From Luzula sylvatica (Eukaryota; Streptophyta; Magnoliopsida; Poales; Juncaceae), in NCBI GenBank assembly GCA_946800325.1, contig OX326959.1, forward strand, positions 49,916,784-49,980,783: DNA of 64,000 nt, in the 5' to 3' direction. Positions 1 through 12,856 of the stretch are shown piece after piece; positions within the stretch are counted from its first letter, which is position 1; each line of letters opens with the position of its first letter. The notes under the pieces were generated by a model. It was given only the letters and a program-made list of their open reading frames with translations, ran no database searches and had not been told where the DNA came from. The translations under genes and the position numbers were made by a program.

Positions 1-1488
1 GGTACTTGCAAATAATTGAGTCGGTCAATTAAGCGAGTAAAGGGTGAGTTAAAGCTACAAAGCAACCACCTACCGAACTTCGTAAACAAACATCTTGTGT
101 CAAAGTGTTTGTACGGTATCATCTTTATCATCTAAATTATTATTTATTCCGCACCGTAAATTAGGTTTAAATCTAAACTAAGTGTAAGTTAGATTGTCAA
201 ATTTACCCCCCTCTAGGTTAGAATTAACCAACAGTTCTTTGTGTATTATAATTTGATAACTGGTTTTTAAACACTCCAAAAGACGTGTAGTCCTCGTGAT
301 TTTTATTATAGACTGTGAATAAAATCGATTATTAAATGTTACGAGAGAAATGATCGAGCAACTCCAATCACATCGATCAAATTTTGTCGGATTTTTATCC
401 AAAGTCAAACGTCTGGTAAATGAATGGAGGAAACATGTGGATTAACTGGTAAATTAAATCTCGAATCGAACAAGGGAGAATGATCAACGTACATAAGTTA
501 GCGGGTTAAAAAAGATTCATCAATACAAAGAATTATTATATTGTAAAAGAAATTTATTTAATATATTAAAATTTAAAAGACTTGGTCTTTTCTTAAAAAA
601 AAGAACCCACCTTAATTTATGAACATGTAATTCGAAATATTTACATTTTTAGGTGATTTTAAATTATTAAATTTTTAATGCAAAAAAAAAAAAAAAATTT
701 TATTAAATTAGAAATCTGATATTAACAACTTTTTAGAGTACCTTAATATATTTTAATTTATCTAGAGAGAAAAAATAAGGAAGTTGTCATTTGTTTGGGC
801 AACAGTTATTCAGAGTTGGATTTATTTAATATTTTGACTTATTTCAAGGGAGAAATTACAAATTTCTCATCATTTCGTTGGTGGGCTCTCGAAATATTTC
901 ATTGGATTTTAAAGAAAGCATGCTTCCCACATTTGAACCTCTAATCGTACTTAATTACCATTAAACTAAATTAATTTATATATTCAATTTGATTATTATT
1001 CTTCAATTTTAAAACCAATCGGTGTCCACGGCAAATTCATTTCCAATAACTATAAAAAATAGGAAATTTTCATACGCCTTTTTAAAAAAATATTTTAAAT
1101 ATTTAAAAGAATGTATCCTAAATTTTTATTTTTTATGAATATTTGTTCGTTGATTAACAATTCAAATTATTCTTGAAAATAAAAGTATCATAAGCAAAAT
1201 ATGTGTATGATATAACTCCCGTAAAAAATAATAATCATAAGCGTAGCATTTTACCAATTGATTTTCTCTGTAATCTCACCCCCAACTAAATTTTTACTTC
1301 TCATTTTTAAATCATGAAATAGTTTATAAATCATTTTTCATTTGGTTTTTTTTAACATACAGATTTCTTATTTGTAAGTTATTTTATAAAGCACTTCTCA
1401 TTTGGTCCTTATGTGCACACACACAATTCATTCTTTTGGGGACTTTTGGCATGATTAAAACGAAAAATGTGTGATTTCGAAGACATAA
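1..1488. other. Intergenic DNA, no gene seen
   Basis: AT-rich DNA with short low-complexity A and T runs. No open frame shows a recognisable protein and I see no RNA gene. The right edge is the left target-site copy (TAA, 1486-1488) of the MITE that follows. Confidence 0.6.
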
Positions 1489-1864
1489 GGGGCCGTTTGG
1501 TTCGAACTTTGAAATATGATATGCCATGAAATTTCATTCCATGAAATAATATTCCATGGCATACACTGATACATCATAGTCATGTTTGGTTGATACATCT
1601 TATTTTCCTACAAATTTAGAAACTATATGAAATAAATAAATTTTTTAGAATAATTTTAGTTTTTAATATTTGAAGAGATGGAATGCCCATGGGAATAGAG
1701 AAAAGCCACCAATTTTGGTGGTAATCCTATTCCCATGAAATATGCTCATGGACATCGTGTATGACGTTATTTTATTATCTAATGTCTGAACCAAACATGG
1801 GAATGAAATAAATTAGGATGGATGCCAAGACATAGAAATTCTAAAGCACGAACCAAACGTCCCC
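1489..1864. mobile_element. Tourist-like (PIF/Harbinger-type) MITE
   Basis: The 376-bp block starts GGGGCCGTTTGGTTCG and ends CGAACCAAACGTCCCC, a 16-bp terminal inverted repeat with one mismatch. It is flanked on both sides by TAA (1486-1488 and 1865-1867), the 3-bp target duplication expected for PIF/Harbinger elements. The interior repeats imperfectly inverted motifs built on CATGGAATG/CCCATGGGAAT and has no coding capacity. It is a non-autonomous element that would need a transposase supplied elsewhere. Confidence 0.85.
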
Positions 1865-2684
1865 TAAAAGAACTTCAAATCTTTGCAAGCCCAAACCCAT
1901 CTATAGGAACTTGTATATATTATTATTGTGTTCACTTCATTCTAATTATTTATCTTAACATATATCATTTTTATTTATTTTTAAATGGCACCATACAAAT
2001 AAAATTAGACGTTTTATGTTTAATAAAAGTCCACGTATTAAAAGTATACAATTTTATTTTAAAAAAAATCACACAAAAATTGTGTAGTTATGTTCTCTAA
2101 TAAATTTTCACGCACATATTTACATAATTAGAGAAGTCAATGTATTTTCAGGATAAAGCTGGTACTTTTATCATTTTTATTTCTTTCTGAATTTTTGAAA
2201 TTTTCTTTCTTTCTTTCTGGAATTATGTATTTAATTTTTGAAACTCGCATATCCATTAGTTATATATTATTATTTTCATTTATTTGTTTTAGAATATTTG
2301 ATAAAAATGAAATAGAATAACCTGCTGGAATAAACTTAACACTAAATAATAAATATATATCTGAAATCCAACCGTATATAACAAAAATTATATCTATCAT
2401 TTAATAATACATAATCGAATGAATTTCGCATGATCATAAATTTTTTAATTAAAAATATATAAACATGCAGGTTTGACAATGTATAATGGGATGGACAGAT
2501 CAACTACAAGTAGGTATTTTTTTTTTTTTTTTGAAGGAGGTTTGACAATGTGTCGAGACCTCGAATATATTAGATCAAAGAAGTGAAACGAAAGAGAGAA
2601 TTTGGGAAGAATATATAAGTCAATATTCTTATTTTTTTTGAAGAGAATCCTAAGCCAAGAATCGTGGCCATTATAGGTTTCTTT

Positions 2685-2762
2685 TTTTTATATTGATGCC
2701 GCCGGGATTCGAACCCACAACCTCTACAACATGAGGTATTTTCAGAAGAAGAAAAAAAAATA
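2685..2762 (-). mobile_element. tRNA-like SINE relic
   Basis: On the minus strand the sequence carries GTGGGTTCGAATCCCGGCGGCAT, a strong RNA polymerase III B-box (GGTTCGAATCC). A weak A-box-like stretch lies upstream and a T-rich tract precedes it on the plus strand. The acceptor and D stems do not pair, so this is not a functional tRNA. It most likely derives from a tRNA-related SINE. Confidence 0.4.
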
Positions 2763-2861
2763 TGATTTAACATTATTAAGTATAAAAATAAATAAAAATA
2801 AATAAACTACAAGGAGGTATTTTCAAAAAGAAAAATGTTAGAACGGAAAATTTTAGACATA

Positions 2862-3070
2862 CCCCTACTTCTCTCTTCACATCTCTGATGACGTGTGTAT
2901 GATTTAACACTTTAAAAATTAATATTTTAATTCATGATTTAACATCTTAATTGTATGTTCAATCATGAATTAAGATGTTAAATCATATTTTTGTGTGTTA
3001 ATTTTGAAAATGTTAAATCATATACACATCGAGGGAGAGTACTAAAAAGTGTGCCTCACTACTCTTTTAA
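2862..3070. mobile_element. Fold-back MITE, family A copy 1
   Basis: About 200 bp with inverted symmetry around ~2970. Left-arm motifs are GATGACGTGTGTATGATTTAAC and ATGATTTAACATCTTAAT. The right arm has ATTAAGATGTTAAATCAT and TTAAATCATATACACATC. The same words recur at 3.70-3.95 kb and 62.62-62.83 kb, so this is a dispersed non-coding family. Element ends are approximate. Confidence 0.5.
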
Positions 3071-3699
3071 AAAAGAATTCATGTTGGAGTTGGCTTTACC
3101 AAAAGTGATTCTGGAAAAAAATATAGCTCCGAATGAAAAGGCTTTTGCATTAATGGCAGATATCTTTTTCTACAAGGTTAAATTAATTATCTTCAATCGG
3201 TCTATTGTGTATATGTCATGTTAAAGCATTCACAAATACATTCGTTCAATACGTGTTAAAAGATTCAATAATTGAGTTTTATAATTTATATTTTTCAAAT
3301 TTGTAAATTCAGATTTAATTATTTATAATTGGGAGAGAACATGTTCAATTAAAATATTAAATGGTTTAATAATTGAGTTTAATAATTTATTTGAAACAGT
3401 AAAAGAAATTTCTCTCGGCGTGTACAAGATAGCAAAAAAATGTCACGATTTACAACTAATATTTAATATAAATCTCAACAAATCAATATCATTGTGAATT
3501 CTAAAAGAGACCAATTATCACCACTCTAGAAAATGGATTGTGAGGGGTTTCATATCACGAGATTGTAATGAGTTTCATATCAGTATATCACCACTCTTCT
3601 AATTAATGTGCTTTTAATATTTAATTAATAAAAATAATTCGAACATATAAAAAAAGAGAAACGTGAAAGCAACTCCGTGAAGTCACATCTACGAAATAT

Positions 3700-3955
3700 T
3701 TCAATAAAGAAAAAATTTGGATATTCCAAATACTCTTTCTTGCCATTCTTGATGACGTGGATATTATTTGACACTTTAATTTTTTATAAATTAATTTGTG
3801 ATTTGACATTTTTAGAAAATTTTAAATCATAAGTTAGGATATCAAATTATAAATTAAGATGTAAAATCAAATGGTAAAAAATATGTTATGACATCAAAAA
3901 TTGTGAAGGATAGTACTAAATGACATACATCACTACTCTTCAATAAACAGAAAAG
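3700..3955. mobile_element. Fold-back MITE, family A copy 2
   Basis: A diverged relative of the copy at 2.86-3.07 kb. It has GATGACGTGGATATTATTTGAC on the left, an AT-rich core with TAAATTAAGATGTAAAATCA, and a right flank GTACTAAATGACATACATCACTACTC that closely resembles the right flank of copy 1. It contains no coding sequence. Ends are approximate. Confidence 0.4.
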
Positions 3956-4417
3956 ATAAAAATTGAATGTCCTATGTTATGTCGTCTTGTAAGAATACGA
4001 AAGGAAAAAGTTATGTCATATATATGATGAATCTATTAAGAGACTGGAGAGACAGCGGTCCCATAATCTATTATGATGAATCTATTAAAAGTCATGTCAT
4101 ATATATGTAATTATATTTTATGATAAAATTAGAAATTTATGTATTACCATTTCTTCGATGAATATTTGAAATACCTCACGGTAGGGGCAAGATCTGACAT
4201 TGTCTACGGTCGACTCCCTTTTTTATTTTTCATTACATGTTCATTCATTACTTAAATAAGAAAAGAAAAAACTACATCAATTGAAATGTTTTCTTAAAAT
4301 TCTTTGTTGATATACATCACAATTGATCACAATTATAACACTTCAAAAAAGATAAAAGCCACAAAAGAGAGAAAATAAGAGTTGCAAATTTAACTCCACA
4401 AACAAAGTTTTCTCTAA

Positions 4418-6421
4418 TTAATCGAACACGACCAGCTTCTGATATTCTTCGCCGGAGATGGCCTCCAACATAACTGACTCGGGATCCGGCGAGCTTTTAC
4501 CTTCCAAGAATATCTTCATCAAATTCTTCGAGAAACCACTCACAAGTGCCACGCCCTTTTCCTTAGCCGTCACCGGTGTCGATCTCGAGTCTCTCAAATT
4601 CCAAAACACTATCTCTGGAACCGAATCGCCGTATCCCCTTGCCGCAAACTTCCTACAAATCACCTCATAGTCTGTCTCCCAACTCCCACCCCCCGCGGAA
4701 TTAAATTCCATGTCAGAGAACACAAAAATCGTCTTTACCATAGCTTCCGGCTTTATCCTTCCTTCGACTGCCGTGTCAAGTATCCGATTGAATACACCCT
4801 GAAAATTGGTGGACATGCCCCAATCCATACGTTCCACAAACGAAATTTTCTCCTTCAAAGTTTTCCCGCTAATTTTATGGATTTCTGGTGTATTACTGAA
4901 CGTGATCACTTTTCCTTTCCACGGTTCCTCGCTAAGCTCGGAAACAAGAATTCCTAAAGCGATGCAAACCTCCATTGGAGTTCCTGACATACTACCCGAC
5001 ACATCGCAAACCGCAATGCAATTCGAAAGAGTCCCCTTTTGTAATAAATCATCAACCATCCTCCTCCACTGCAATTCTGCCACGTCATCATCCTGTCCAT
5101 TATACGCAGGAGCCGCAATTTCATGAGGAAGAAGTGCTCCGGCAGCAATTTTAGCCTCGCCACTTTTCACCTTTTCGAGATAGTCATTGAACCGATCCTC
5201 GTCGTGTTTTTTAAACAATTCTTTGTACCTTTTCATTGCAACAGAAGCAACACGTTGGTATGGCAGGTCGTTCCACCTTTTCGCGCTCATGTACACCTCC
5301 GGTAACTCTAGAACCTTCCGTAGAGGAACTAAAGTCTCTCCTCTTAACCGTTTTCGAATCCTGTACGCGTAATGCTCTTCGGAGAGAGACTCGTACTCTT
5401 GATCACTATTGCGTGGAAACATAATGCGTGCGATAGCCTCACAAAGGAGAGTCGACCGGTCAAAGGATTTGTCGAGGGAGGGGCACCACTTAGCTGCTAA
5501 ACCAATTTTTTTCAAATTTCCCGATTGAAATTGTTCGTTGTCAGAAGATAACATGGCTGCGAAGAATTCGGCAACTTTATCGTACAAAAACCGGTATTTT
5601 GCATCTCCAGCGTGCCGACGCAAAGCCTTCTGGGCAAGGGAGACAGTCTTTCTCCTTTTTTCTGACTTTATCTTATGTGCCAATTTATCAGATTCTTTCG
5701 GAACCGGAGTCGAGGATCCAGTTTTGTCTGTGTTAGAAATATTTCCTATCGTAGCAGATATGAAATCAAACAAGGTCGCTTTCTCAGGCACGCTTTTGAA
5801 ATGTTCGGAACCCTTTGTAATGCGGGTCCCGCCACGTCGGACACCAAGAGGTTTTTTCGTTGACGTGGATTTCGCAGATTTTTTTCTCGTCCCTTTCTTC
5901 TTCTCGTCGTCACGCACTTCGTCGCCATGCAAAAGACGAAATAAAATCTCCAATAGATCTTTTATGTACCCAAATTCGGCAAAAGATGCCACGTTCAAAG
6001 CTAGGGTTTTGGGATGGTTTCGGTGCAGCCAAAGAGCACCGGCATAGAATCTCTCCTTGTCAGATTTACCGGTGCCTCGTACGCCGCGCAAATGACAGAG
6101 GAGCTTAAGGGCTGTTAACGGGTCCTGATTCCACGCGGATGTTATAAGGCTGACGACTTCGTCGGAGGGGGTGGTGGGGACGACTTGGAAGAAGAAGTCG
6201 ACGCATGAGTTGCCCGAGGAGAGGAAGGTGGCGGAGGAATTCTCGGTTAAACCTTTTGACGGTTCGGGATTGGATTCGACGATACCAAACCCCTTATCTA
6301 GTAAGGCGATAAACGGATCGGGTTCCACGGACGAGGTTTGGTTGGGTTCAGAGAGGGAGATCGGTGGTCGCCAGTGGACAACGGGCGGTCCGACTAGGAT
6401 TCGAGTTTCTGAATTTGCCAT
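4418..6421 (-). CDS. DUF2828 / vWA-like protein, 667 aa
   Basis: Single-exon gene for a plant protein of the DUF2828 family (TROVE/vWA-like, also related to a mimivirus protein). The N-terminal two thirds is the conserved family region, including a stretch on the ratio of dominant 'WxxNHPKTLALN' type sequence near residue 130 and a basic Ser/Lys linker at about 175-265. The C-terminal part is a von Willebrand factor A-like fold with a complete MIDAS metal site: DVSGS at about residue 473, a Thr in STNF, and an Asp in FSDMEF. The first ATG gives the expected MANSETR-type start, the length is typical, and the frame is unbroken with no introns, as usual for the family. Molecular function is unknown; metal-dependent protein binding is inferred from the MIDAS motif. 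The gene lies tail-first toward the repeat-rich left end, and the next gene on the right is on the same strand 1.4 kb upstream. Confidence 0.9.
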   Translation of the reverse strand: MANSETRILVGPPVVHWRPPISLSEPNQTSSVEPDPFIALLDKGFGIVESNPEPSKGLTENSSATFLSSGNSCVDFFFQVVPTTPSDEVVSLITSAWNQDPLTALKLLCHLRGVRGTGKSDKERFYAGALWLHRNHPKTLALNVASFAEFGYIKDLLEILFRLLHGDEVRDDEKKKGTRKKSAKSTSTKKPLGVRRGGTRITKGSEHFKSVPEKATLFDFISATIGNISNTDKTGSSTPVPKESDKLAHKIKSEKRRKTVSLAQKALRRHAGDAKYRFLYDKVAEFFAAMLSSDNEQFQSGNLKKIGLAAKWCPSLDKSFDRSTLLCEAIARIMFPRNSDQEYESLSEEHYAYRIRKRLRGETLVPLRKVLELPEVYMSAKRWNDLPYQRVASVAMKRYKELFKKHDEDRFNDYLEKVKSGEAKIAAGALLPHEIAAPAYNGQDDDVAELQWRRMVDDLLQKGTLSNCIAVCDVSGSMSGTPMEVCIALGILVSELSEEPWKGKVITFSNTPEIHKISGKTLKEKISFVERMDWGMSTNFQGVFNRILDTAVEGRIKPEAMVKTIFVFSDMEFNSAGGGSWETDYEVICRKFAARGYGDSVPEIVFWNLRDSRSTPVTAKEKGVALVSGFSKNLMKIFLEGKSSPDPESVMLEAISGEEYQKLVVFD

Positions 6422-7852
6422 TTTGGATTTTGGTTGTTAATTAAGATTTGCCACTTTCTTAGGGTTTTTATGAGGAGAGACTACAAAGGGATTATGGATT
6501 TTTTTAATAATAACAGAAACTTGGGGACCAAGTTTGAACAAGCAAACATGATAGTTCGTGGGAACCACGAAAGCATTTGAGTTGCCCTCTATTCTCTTAA
6601 TTCCACCACTGCAATTTTGTGCTGTCCAATTGAAATGTATAAATGGGAAATCAAAGATAGTGTGTATATCAGCATTTATTCTCAATGTAACTAGATTTAG
6701 TGAAATTAATGGCCCCATACTTGAAGGGATCATATATGAGAAAGAAATCAGAAAAGGATCACGATTCGTGAACTAGATTCTCTTTCAAAGAAAAGAAAAA
6801 AAATTCAATGAAAGATAGAAATATAATTTTGATGTTAAACTAGATTCTCTTTCAAAGAAAAAAAATCAATGAAAGATAGAAATATAAGAGTGGTGTTAAA
6901 CTATTTAAATGAGTATTTTAGATATAGTAGTAATACTTTTTAAGACCGGATTTGTTTAAAATTAATGTTTTTCATAATTTTGTGTGCAACGTAAATTTAA
7001 AAAAAATGCATAGTTTACTATAGAACAATAATTTTGATGTTCAGCTAATAATTAAAAAATCTTGAATATTATACCATAAATATCCACTTGAGTATTTTAA
7101 TCTTTCCCGAAACATAAATATTATACCATAAATAATTTTAGATAAGTCTGTAATCTTTTTTTTTATACTTTTATTGATTTGATGTACATCCTCATAAAAA
7201 ATTTACGATTTTTTTCTAGAATACATTAAAGTTAACTGTTCGAAATTTTCGCCCTCGTCTTGTAATTGTAATGTGTACAATAAAATTGAATAACAGAAGA
7301 GAGGCCAGCAATATGAGGTATTTAATGGATATCTCTGTTGATTGGTAATGCTGTTAATTGTTTATTAAGCTGCATAATTGATTTAGATACTAATTATTAA
7401 TTAATAATTACTTATTTAAATATGGTACATAATACACAATGTTGTGCGCCCAAGTCACCCATCGATATTACTCGGATACTTTTATTCGACCCTTCTATAT
7501 ACTATTTATTATATAAATGAACAGAAAAAAAAAATACATTAGTCCTACAACAACAAAAATATTTCTCATCAAGTCCAACAAAAAAAATATTTCTAGTATT
7601 CGAACAGAAAAATAAAAAAATAAAAAACGAATAAAATTACAAAATCCCATAATACAATTTATAAATGAACAGAAATAAAAAAATTCTCCCCCTTACAACT
7701 ATTCCCACTCGGAATATCAAACAAATAAATGATCAAATAATACAATATCGCAAATGCTCAGGGTTAATTCAATACGCATTATTAATTTAACCCTTTAAAA
7801 ATCTCCACGAATATCGAAACAAATTACAAACCAGTGGAAAGTCCATTATTTC
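6422..7852. other. Intergenic: DUF2828 promoter side and nardilysin 3' side
   Basis: No gene seen. A 67-bp direct tandem duplication occupies about 6772-6899 (ACTAGATTCTCTTTCAAAGA...GATGTTAA twice). The remainder is AT-rich and presumably contains the 5' region of the minus-strand gene ending at 6421 and the 3' UTR of the one ending at 7853. Confidence 0.55.
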
Positions 7853-10800
7853 TCAACAAAGGCTCACTGGATAAAATTCTGACGCCCGTTTAAACGAATC
7901 GGAATCATGAATCAATTTCCAATTATCTTCTTGCAATTTCGCCACGTCAGCAGAGTCGACGTTGCATCCGCGTAAATGGAATGCAAATCTCCTACATTTC
8001 GCAGATTCGTTCTTGAAATAAATATTGTAGGCTTCGATGACATCATCCTTCTGAATGGTTCTCAGCTCTTCCGCCTCTATCTTTGCAACGTCAAAAATAT
8101 ATCTACGACACCCAAAATTATTAGTAAAATTCGGTACATATATTTTTCGATTTTAAATGGGTTTAATCGATATATTCGTACCTTTTGATGGAAATCTCGT
8201 ACCAATGATTATAAGTTTCAGAACTAAGAGTTGGATCCTTTTCTAGCTTGTCACTTATTAACCCTTCTTTGTGATGTTCAAATGTCTCCTCGTCCATTCC
8301 TTCCTACAAAAATCATTTCAAAATAAATAAATGATAATTAAAGAGTGAAATTATTACGAGGCGTGAAAAAAAGTAAATAATACTGTACCAGAATAAGTCC
8401 GATACTATCAATAAAATTCTCAATGCGATTTTGCAAATAAGAAGGGGCATATTTGGAAGATTGTACGCCGAAACAAAAGCCAATTACAAAGTATGACAAG
8501 CGGCTCCCACAATCCACGGTGTATCCCAATTGCTCCTTCGTCCTAATTTTGATTAATTATTATAATTTAAATTGGAGACCAAACAAGTATTTTTTATTTT
8601 TATTTTTGTATTTGAGATTATTAAAGTAACCTTAGAACGTCAAAATAAGGTTCGTTTATAAGGGCATATAAAAGATCTAACGTGGCCTTTAATCTGCATG
8701 ATTCCCTGCCTTTATCTAGCCCCACTTGATAATAAATCTTCAAATTAAATTAACAAAAAAAAACATTAACTTAATTTCGAAAAAAAATTCCTAGTTTTTC
8801 AAAATTAAGAGATATTACCTCACAAACTGAATTTTGTTCGAGTTCGTTTATGACGGGTTCGCTTCTAACAAACTTTGCACCTGGTTCGAGGCAAAGAATT
8901 TTTAAATGATGCTTCGAATCATCATGTAAAGGTTTTGCAGACAAGGTGTTCGTGAAAATGCTCGATATGTTAATCACCTCCTCTTTCGATAAATTCCCAT
9001 GACACAGTCCCTCCACATATAACTGTTTCAATATGTTCACAACAAAGTTGGTTTACTTATTCGGTGAATTTTTTTATTATTTAATTTAATTGTTTTGCAC
9101 CTGGGAGAGGAGATGAGGAATGAAGGGAATTAAATCAGAGAGATTTAAGTTATTAATAACGGCTAATTTGTCGTTAACATCCCAAAAAGTCTCTCTGAGT
9201 ACTTGTAATCTCAAGTAAGTACAATGATTTCTTGGCTTCATGTTCGTGTTTCTATATGATCTCTCCAGTTCCTCTTTTATAACCTTTAATAAAAAAGAAA
9301 ACAAAATTTTATTATAAGAACAAATAATAAAATATAAATATATAAAGTGGAGAAAAGTACCTTAAACCTATCGATTGAAGGAGAGAAGCTTCGAGCCAAA
9401 GAAAGAATTTTCGCCAAAAGAACCGATATTTTATCGTTATATCCAAAAAGCCTCAACTCTATTTTGTCGAGAACTACACTTACAGAAGTTTCCAATTTCG
9501 CAACTCCAGCCTGAACAATACCAAAAAAAAAATCAATAAAAATAATTTATTTCACAAAAAAAGTATTTTTTGTTTCTAACCTGATATGTGAGATCGTTCA
9601 ACTCGTCTTTGAGAAGATTGACAAAAAGCTCGGTCAAAACACAACTCTTAACACTTTTATAACCGTCCTTAACGCTTATAAAGAAATAAGTGTTGGCTCG
9701 TGGCACATTAAATGTGAAATCCATCTTGTACCAAAATTTCATGAACGGCTCGTCTATGATACAAATCGGACTGACGTGTCCTAATGGTTTTGCGACACTA
9801 GAATTTCTGAGAGCGAAATTTGTAGGAATGAATTCGTTTGGACGAGGCAAGTGGAGAGCCGAGTCTATTTCGCTTGGGATTCTCCATGCTTCTAGAAGAT
9901 TCTGCGGGATATCCTCCTCCGTATATCGTGATCCAAACCACGGTTCGATCTGAACTTCTTTATTTAGAAAAATCAAATGTATCGAGTCATTATCAAACCA
10001 TTGAAATGAACTTTTTTTGTTAAATAAAATACCTGGTGATTTTTTGTTGAATGACTTAGTAATGAGATCGACTCTCATGTTATCTGGCGTGAAGAATCCC
10101 AAGACATGGTCCACGAGAGCTGGGTCCCACTCTTCGAAAATATATGACCCGTTAACTATATGTTTCTCCTTGAAATACAATGCACTTTCTACATATAAAC
10201 ACACATACGTATTAGTTATCACCACGTGTCATAAAATAAAAAATAAAAAATAAATAAAGAACCTGCGAGATTGACGGCATAATCGTCCTGAGGTTGTTCT
10301 TCGGCAAATCTAAACTCCAAATTGCCCATATCTTGAAGTTCTTTAAAAATCCATTTTTGAGGCTTGGATTGCTCGAGCAACTTTATGTATTGATACACGC
10401 CTCCTATTACCTCGTACATCTGTCAAAATCATTACATCCCATTTAAATAAAATTATTGTTTTAATAAATATTTAATTAACTATACCTTATCGAGACCTGC
10501 GTCAGTAAGACGAATAGATATGTTAAAAATGTACGCAAAAGAGGACATTTGCATTCCGCCTTCTTCTACACATGCCGATAGAGAAGTAACCCATCCTTTC
10601 GCCTTAAGTAAATATAATATACTTCCCTTCGCCTCTAACACATTCGAAAAAAAAGAAATAAGTAAAAGAGAAATATTAGCAAAAAGGTCCCTATAGTTAG
10701 GATAATTACCGTGGCCAAAGAGATGGGCAAGGTACTCCTCGGGTTTCTTCAAGTACTCTTTACGCAAAGAAGGAAGAGTCCATGTTAGGTGTAAATCGTG

Positions 10801-12856
10801 GAGATCTTTAACGGCCTCTAATCTGTAGAGTTTTCCAGGTTTCCAAATAGGAAGTTTATCGTTTGTCACGTTAAGTTCAGTTTGAGGACCCTCTTTCACT
10901 TTGCTAAACATCTCCACTACCCACTCCTCTAATATCTCCAGTGGTTCTGTTAATCGAATAAGTGTAAAAATATATTACATTATGGCATAATTGAATTTCT
11001 CTAAATATATAAAATTTGTGATATTTAGAGATTTGGAGGTGTATAACTGAAAATGCCCCTTAAATTATTAATTAGGAGAGAAAAAAAAAGAGGGAAAAAT
11101 GGTAAAAAGAAAATGACAAATTACCTCCTCCTATAACAACTAATTTCATAATTCCTGCATGATAATTATCTGTATATAATTTCAAAATTTCTTCGCGCAC
11201 ATTGACACCACTTCCTACCGCGTCAGACAAGCTTTTCTTATTTCCTGCACTCCAAATAAATATCTCTGTTAATAACTTAATATACAAATAAATGTGAGAA
11301 AAATAGATAATAATATGAATTATTACCCCAGAAGAATCGATTTAACGGGTGGCCAGGCATGGATGTATTGCAATGAAGTTGCAAAAGTCGACAATCATCA
11401 CTTTGCAACACTTGGTTGAATTCTGTCATTAAAAAAACATTAGGGTTTTAACTTAAAAAACACACATAACACAAAAAGATTTAGGGTTTTAGAAACATGC
11501 ATGTACCTGAATCAACAGCCATGACCTCACGGTCCATGGCCTCGGCCTTTACAAGTGGTGATATAAAGAATTGCGAAAATCTAAAATAATTAAATTCAAT
11601 AAAAGATTAAAAAAAAAAATAATCTCCGAAAATAAATTAAAGAGCAAATAAGCTTTATGTTACCTTTTCAAAGCACCATTCAGATATTCGCGATTAACAT
11701 TAAAGTAGTAGCATGTATGCTCGAACTCTGTGAATGCATTTGACGAACCACCATGCTTGGATAAGAAATTATCATACTAAAAAACATATAAAAACACCAA
11801 AATTTAGTTTTAAGAAAAAAAATTCAGATGTAGACAATATTAGTATTTACAAACTTACGTCATTTTCGTCTGGAAATTCAGAACTTCCCATGAAAAGCAT
11901 GTGTTCTGAAATTCAGGTAGATTTAGTTATGCAATGATTTTAATAATTCAAATAGGATACAAAATTGAAATTATAAACGAAAAAAGGGGGAAGGATTGAA
12001 ACCTAAAAAGTGGGCAAGACCCTGTGCATTTGGAGGATCAGAATAGCTCCCCATTCCCACACACATTGCCGCTGCAGCCTGAAATACAAATCGAACAAAA
12101 GTGAAACAAGTCTCTAATTTAAAAGATTCGAGATTTAATTTCCTTTTAAATGACACCAACCTTTTTAACAATTTCATCATCCTTCTTTCCTTTACTGTTC
12201 GAGTCACTCTCATCCCCACTCATCTCTTCATCTTCGTCTTCATCTTCATCCTCTTCCATATCATCGTCATCATCATCGTCATCCTCCTCTTCGTCGTCCT
12301 CCTCATCATCATCTTCCATCTCTGCATCATCATCCTTACCGAATTTGGGCGGGTACCCATCAGAGTAAATCTCAGGATCGTGAACTAACAAGACAAACAA
12401 TCCATTAGGCAAATGCAAGATCCTGTATGACCTCCGATCATTTGGCGACTGAATAACTAAATCATCTTCCTGGTGCAAAACCTCAACCGAACCCATCAAG
12501 CTAGACGTCACAGCCACTCTTACAGACGAAGTAGGGTTTAGTTTTCTAAATGTACCTGAAAAGAAGATGTATTTCAAATGAAAAAAAAAAATCATTTAGA
12601 TTGTGACTTTGCACTCTAATTGTGACATACCTGAATTTGGGGGCGAGGTTCCGAGTATGGGAGTGGATGGAGAAACGAGGAGGGGGAGAACAGAAGAATG
12701 GGGTCTGCGGTTGGCGGCGGAGGAAGGGCGGATGAGTCGCTTTGGTCGGAGTTTGGAGAGGAGAGAGAGAAAACCTATCTGGAGAGAAGATGGGCCAAGA
12801 TTTCTTGTCTGAACGGCGGTGACTCGGCGTTGAGGTCTGCAATAAAGCCCATTCAT
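7853..12856 (-). CDS. Nardilysin-like M16 metallopeptidase, 20 exons
   Basis: Predicted zinc peptidase of the insulinase (M16) family, closest to plant nardilysin, which cleaves peptides at dibasic sites. I joined 20 exons with GT/AG borders and continuous phase: 12856-12631, 12555-12161, 12078-12003, 11905-11859, 11776-11664, 11580-11507, 11422-11327, 11244-11125, 10946-10710, 10634-10486, 10419-10263, 10188-10033, 9957-9581, 9510-9361, 9283-9101, 9022-8819, 8737-8631, 8542-8389, 8303-8182, 8102-7853. The product is 1130 aa. The inverted zinc motif HFLEH is residues 230-234, split by intron 3, and the third ligand is E311 (in [10 protein letters not shown]), spaced as in insulysin. Residues ~150-200 are an almost pure Asp/Glu tract, a nardilysin hallmark. 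The first 95 residues are Ser/Arg/Pro-rich and may be a targeting peptide. Alternatively translation starts at ATG 12496, giving 1035 aa, close to the usual family length. The frame is intact throughout. Confidence 0.92.
12226..12330 (-). repeat. Coding GAT/GAA microsatellite in nardilysin exon 2
   Basis: A run of TCATCG/TCATCC/TCTTCG triplets on the plus strand encodes the acidic tract of the minus-strand nardilysin-like protein. It is a trinucleotide microsatellite kept in frame, so copy-number changes would alter only the length of the Asp/Glu loop. Confidence 0.8.

Larger units (their letters stand above)
1865..4417. other. Intergenic DNA with SINE and MITE relics
   Basis: No protein-coding gene is supported. 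The stretch holds a tRNA-like relic near 2.7 kb and two related fold-back elements near 2.9 and 3.8 kb, listed separately. The rest is AT-rich DNA that probably includes the 3' flank of the gene ending at 4418. Confidence 0.55.

Noticed and set aside
5538..6047. 169-codon plus-strand frame
   Set aside because: Antisense shadow of the DUF2828 gene.
12101..12388. Ser-rich and hydrophobic plus-strand frames
   Set aside because: Antisense of the Asp/Glu-coding microsatellite in the nardilysin-like exon 2.
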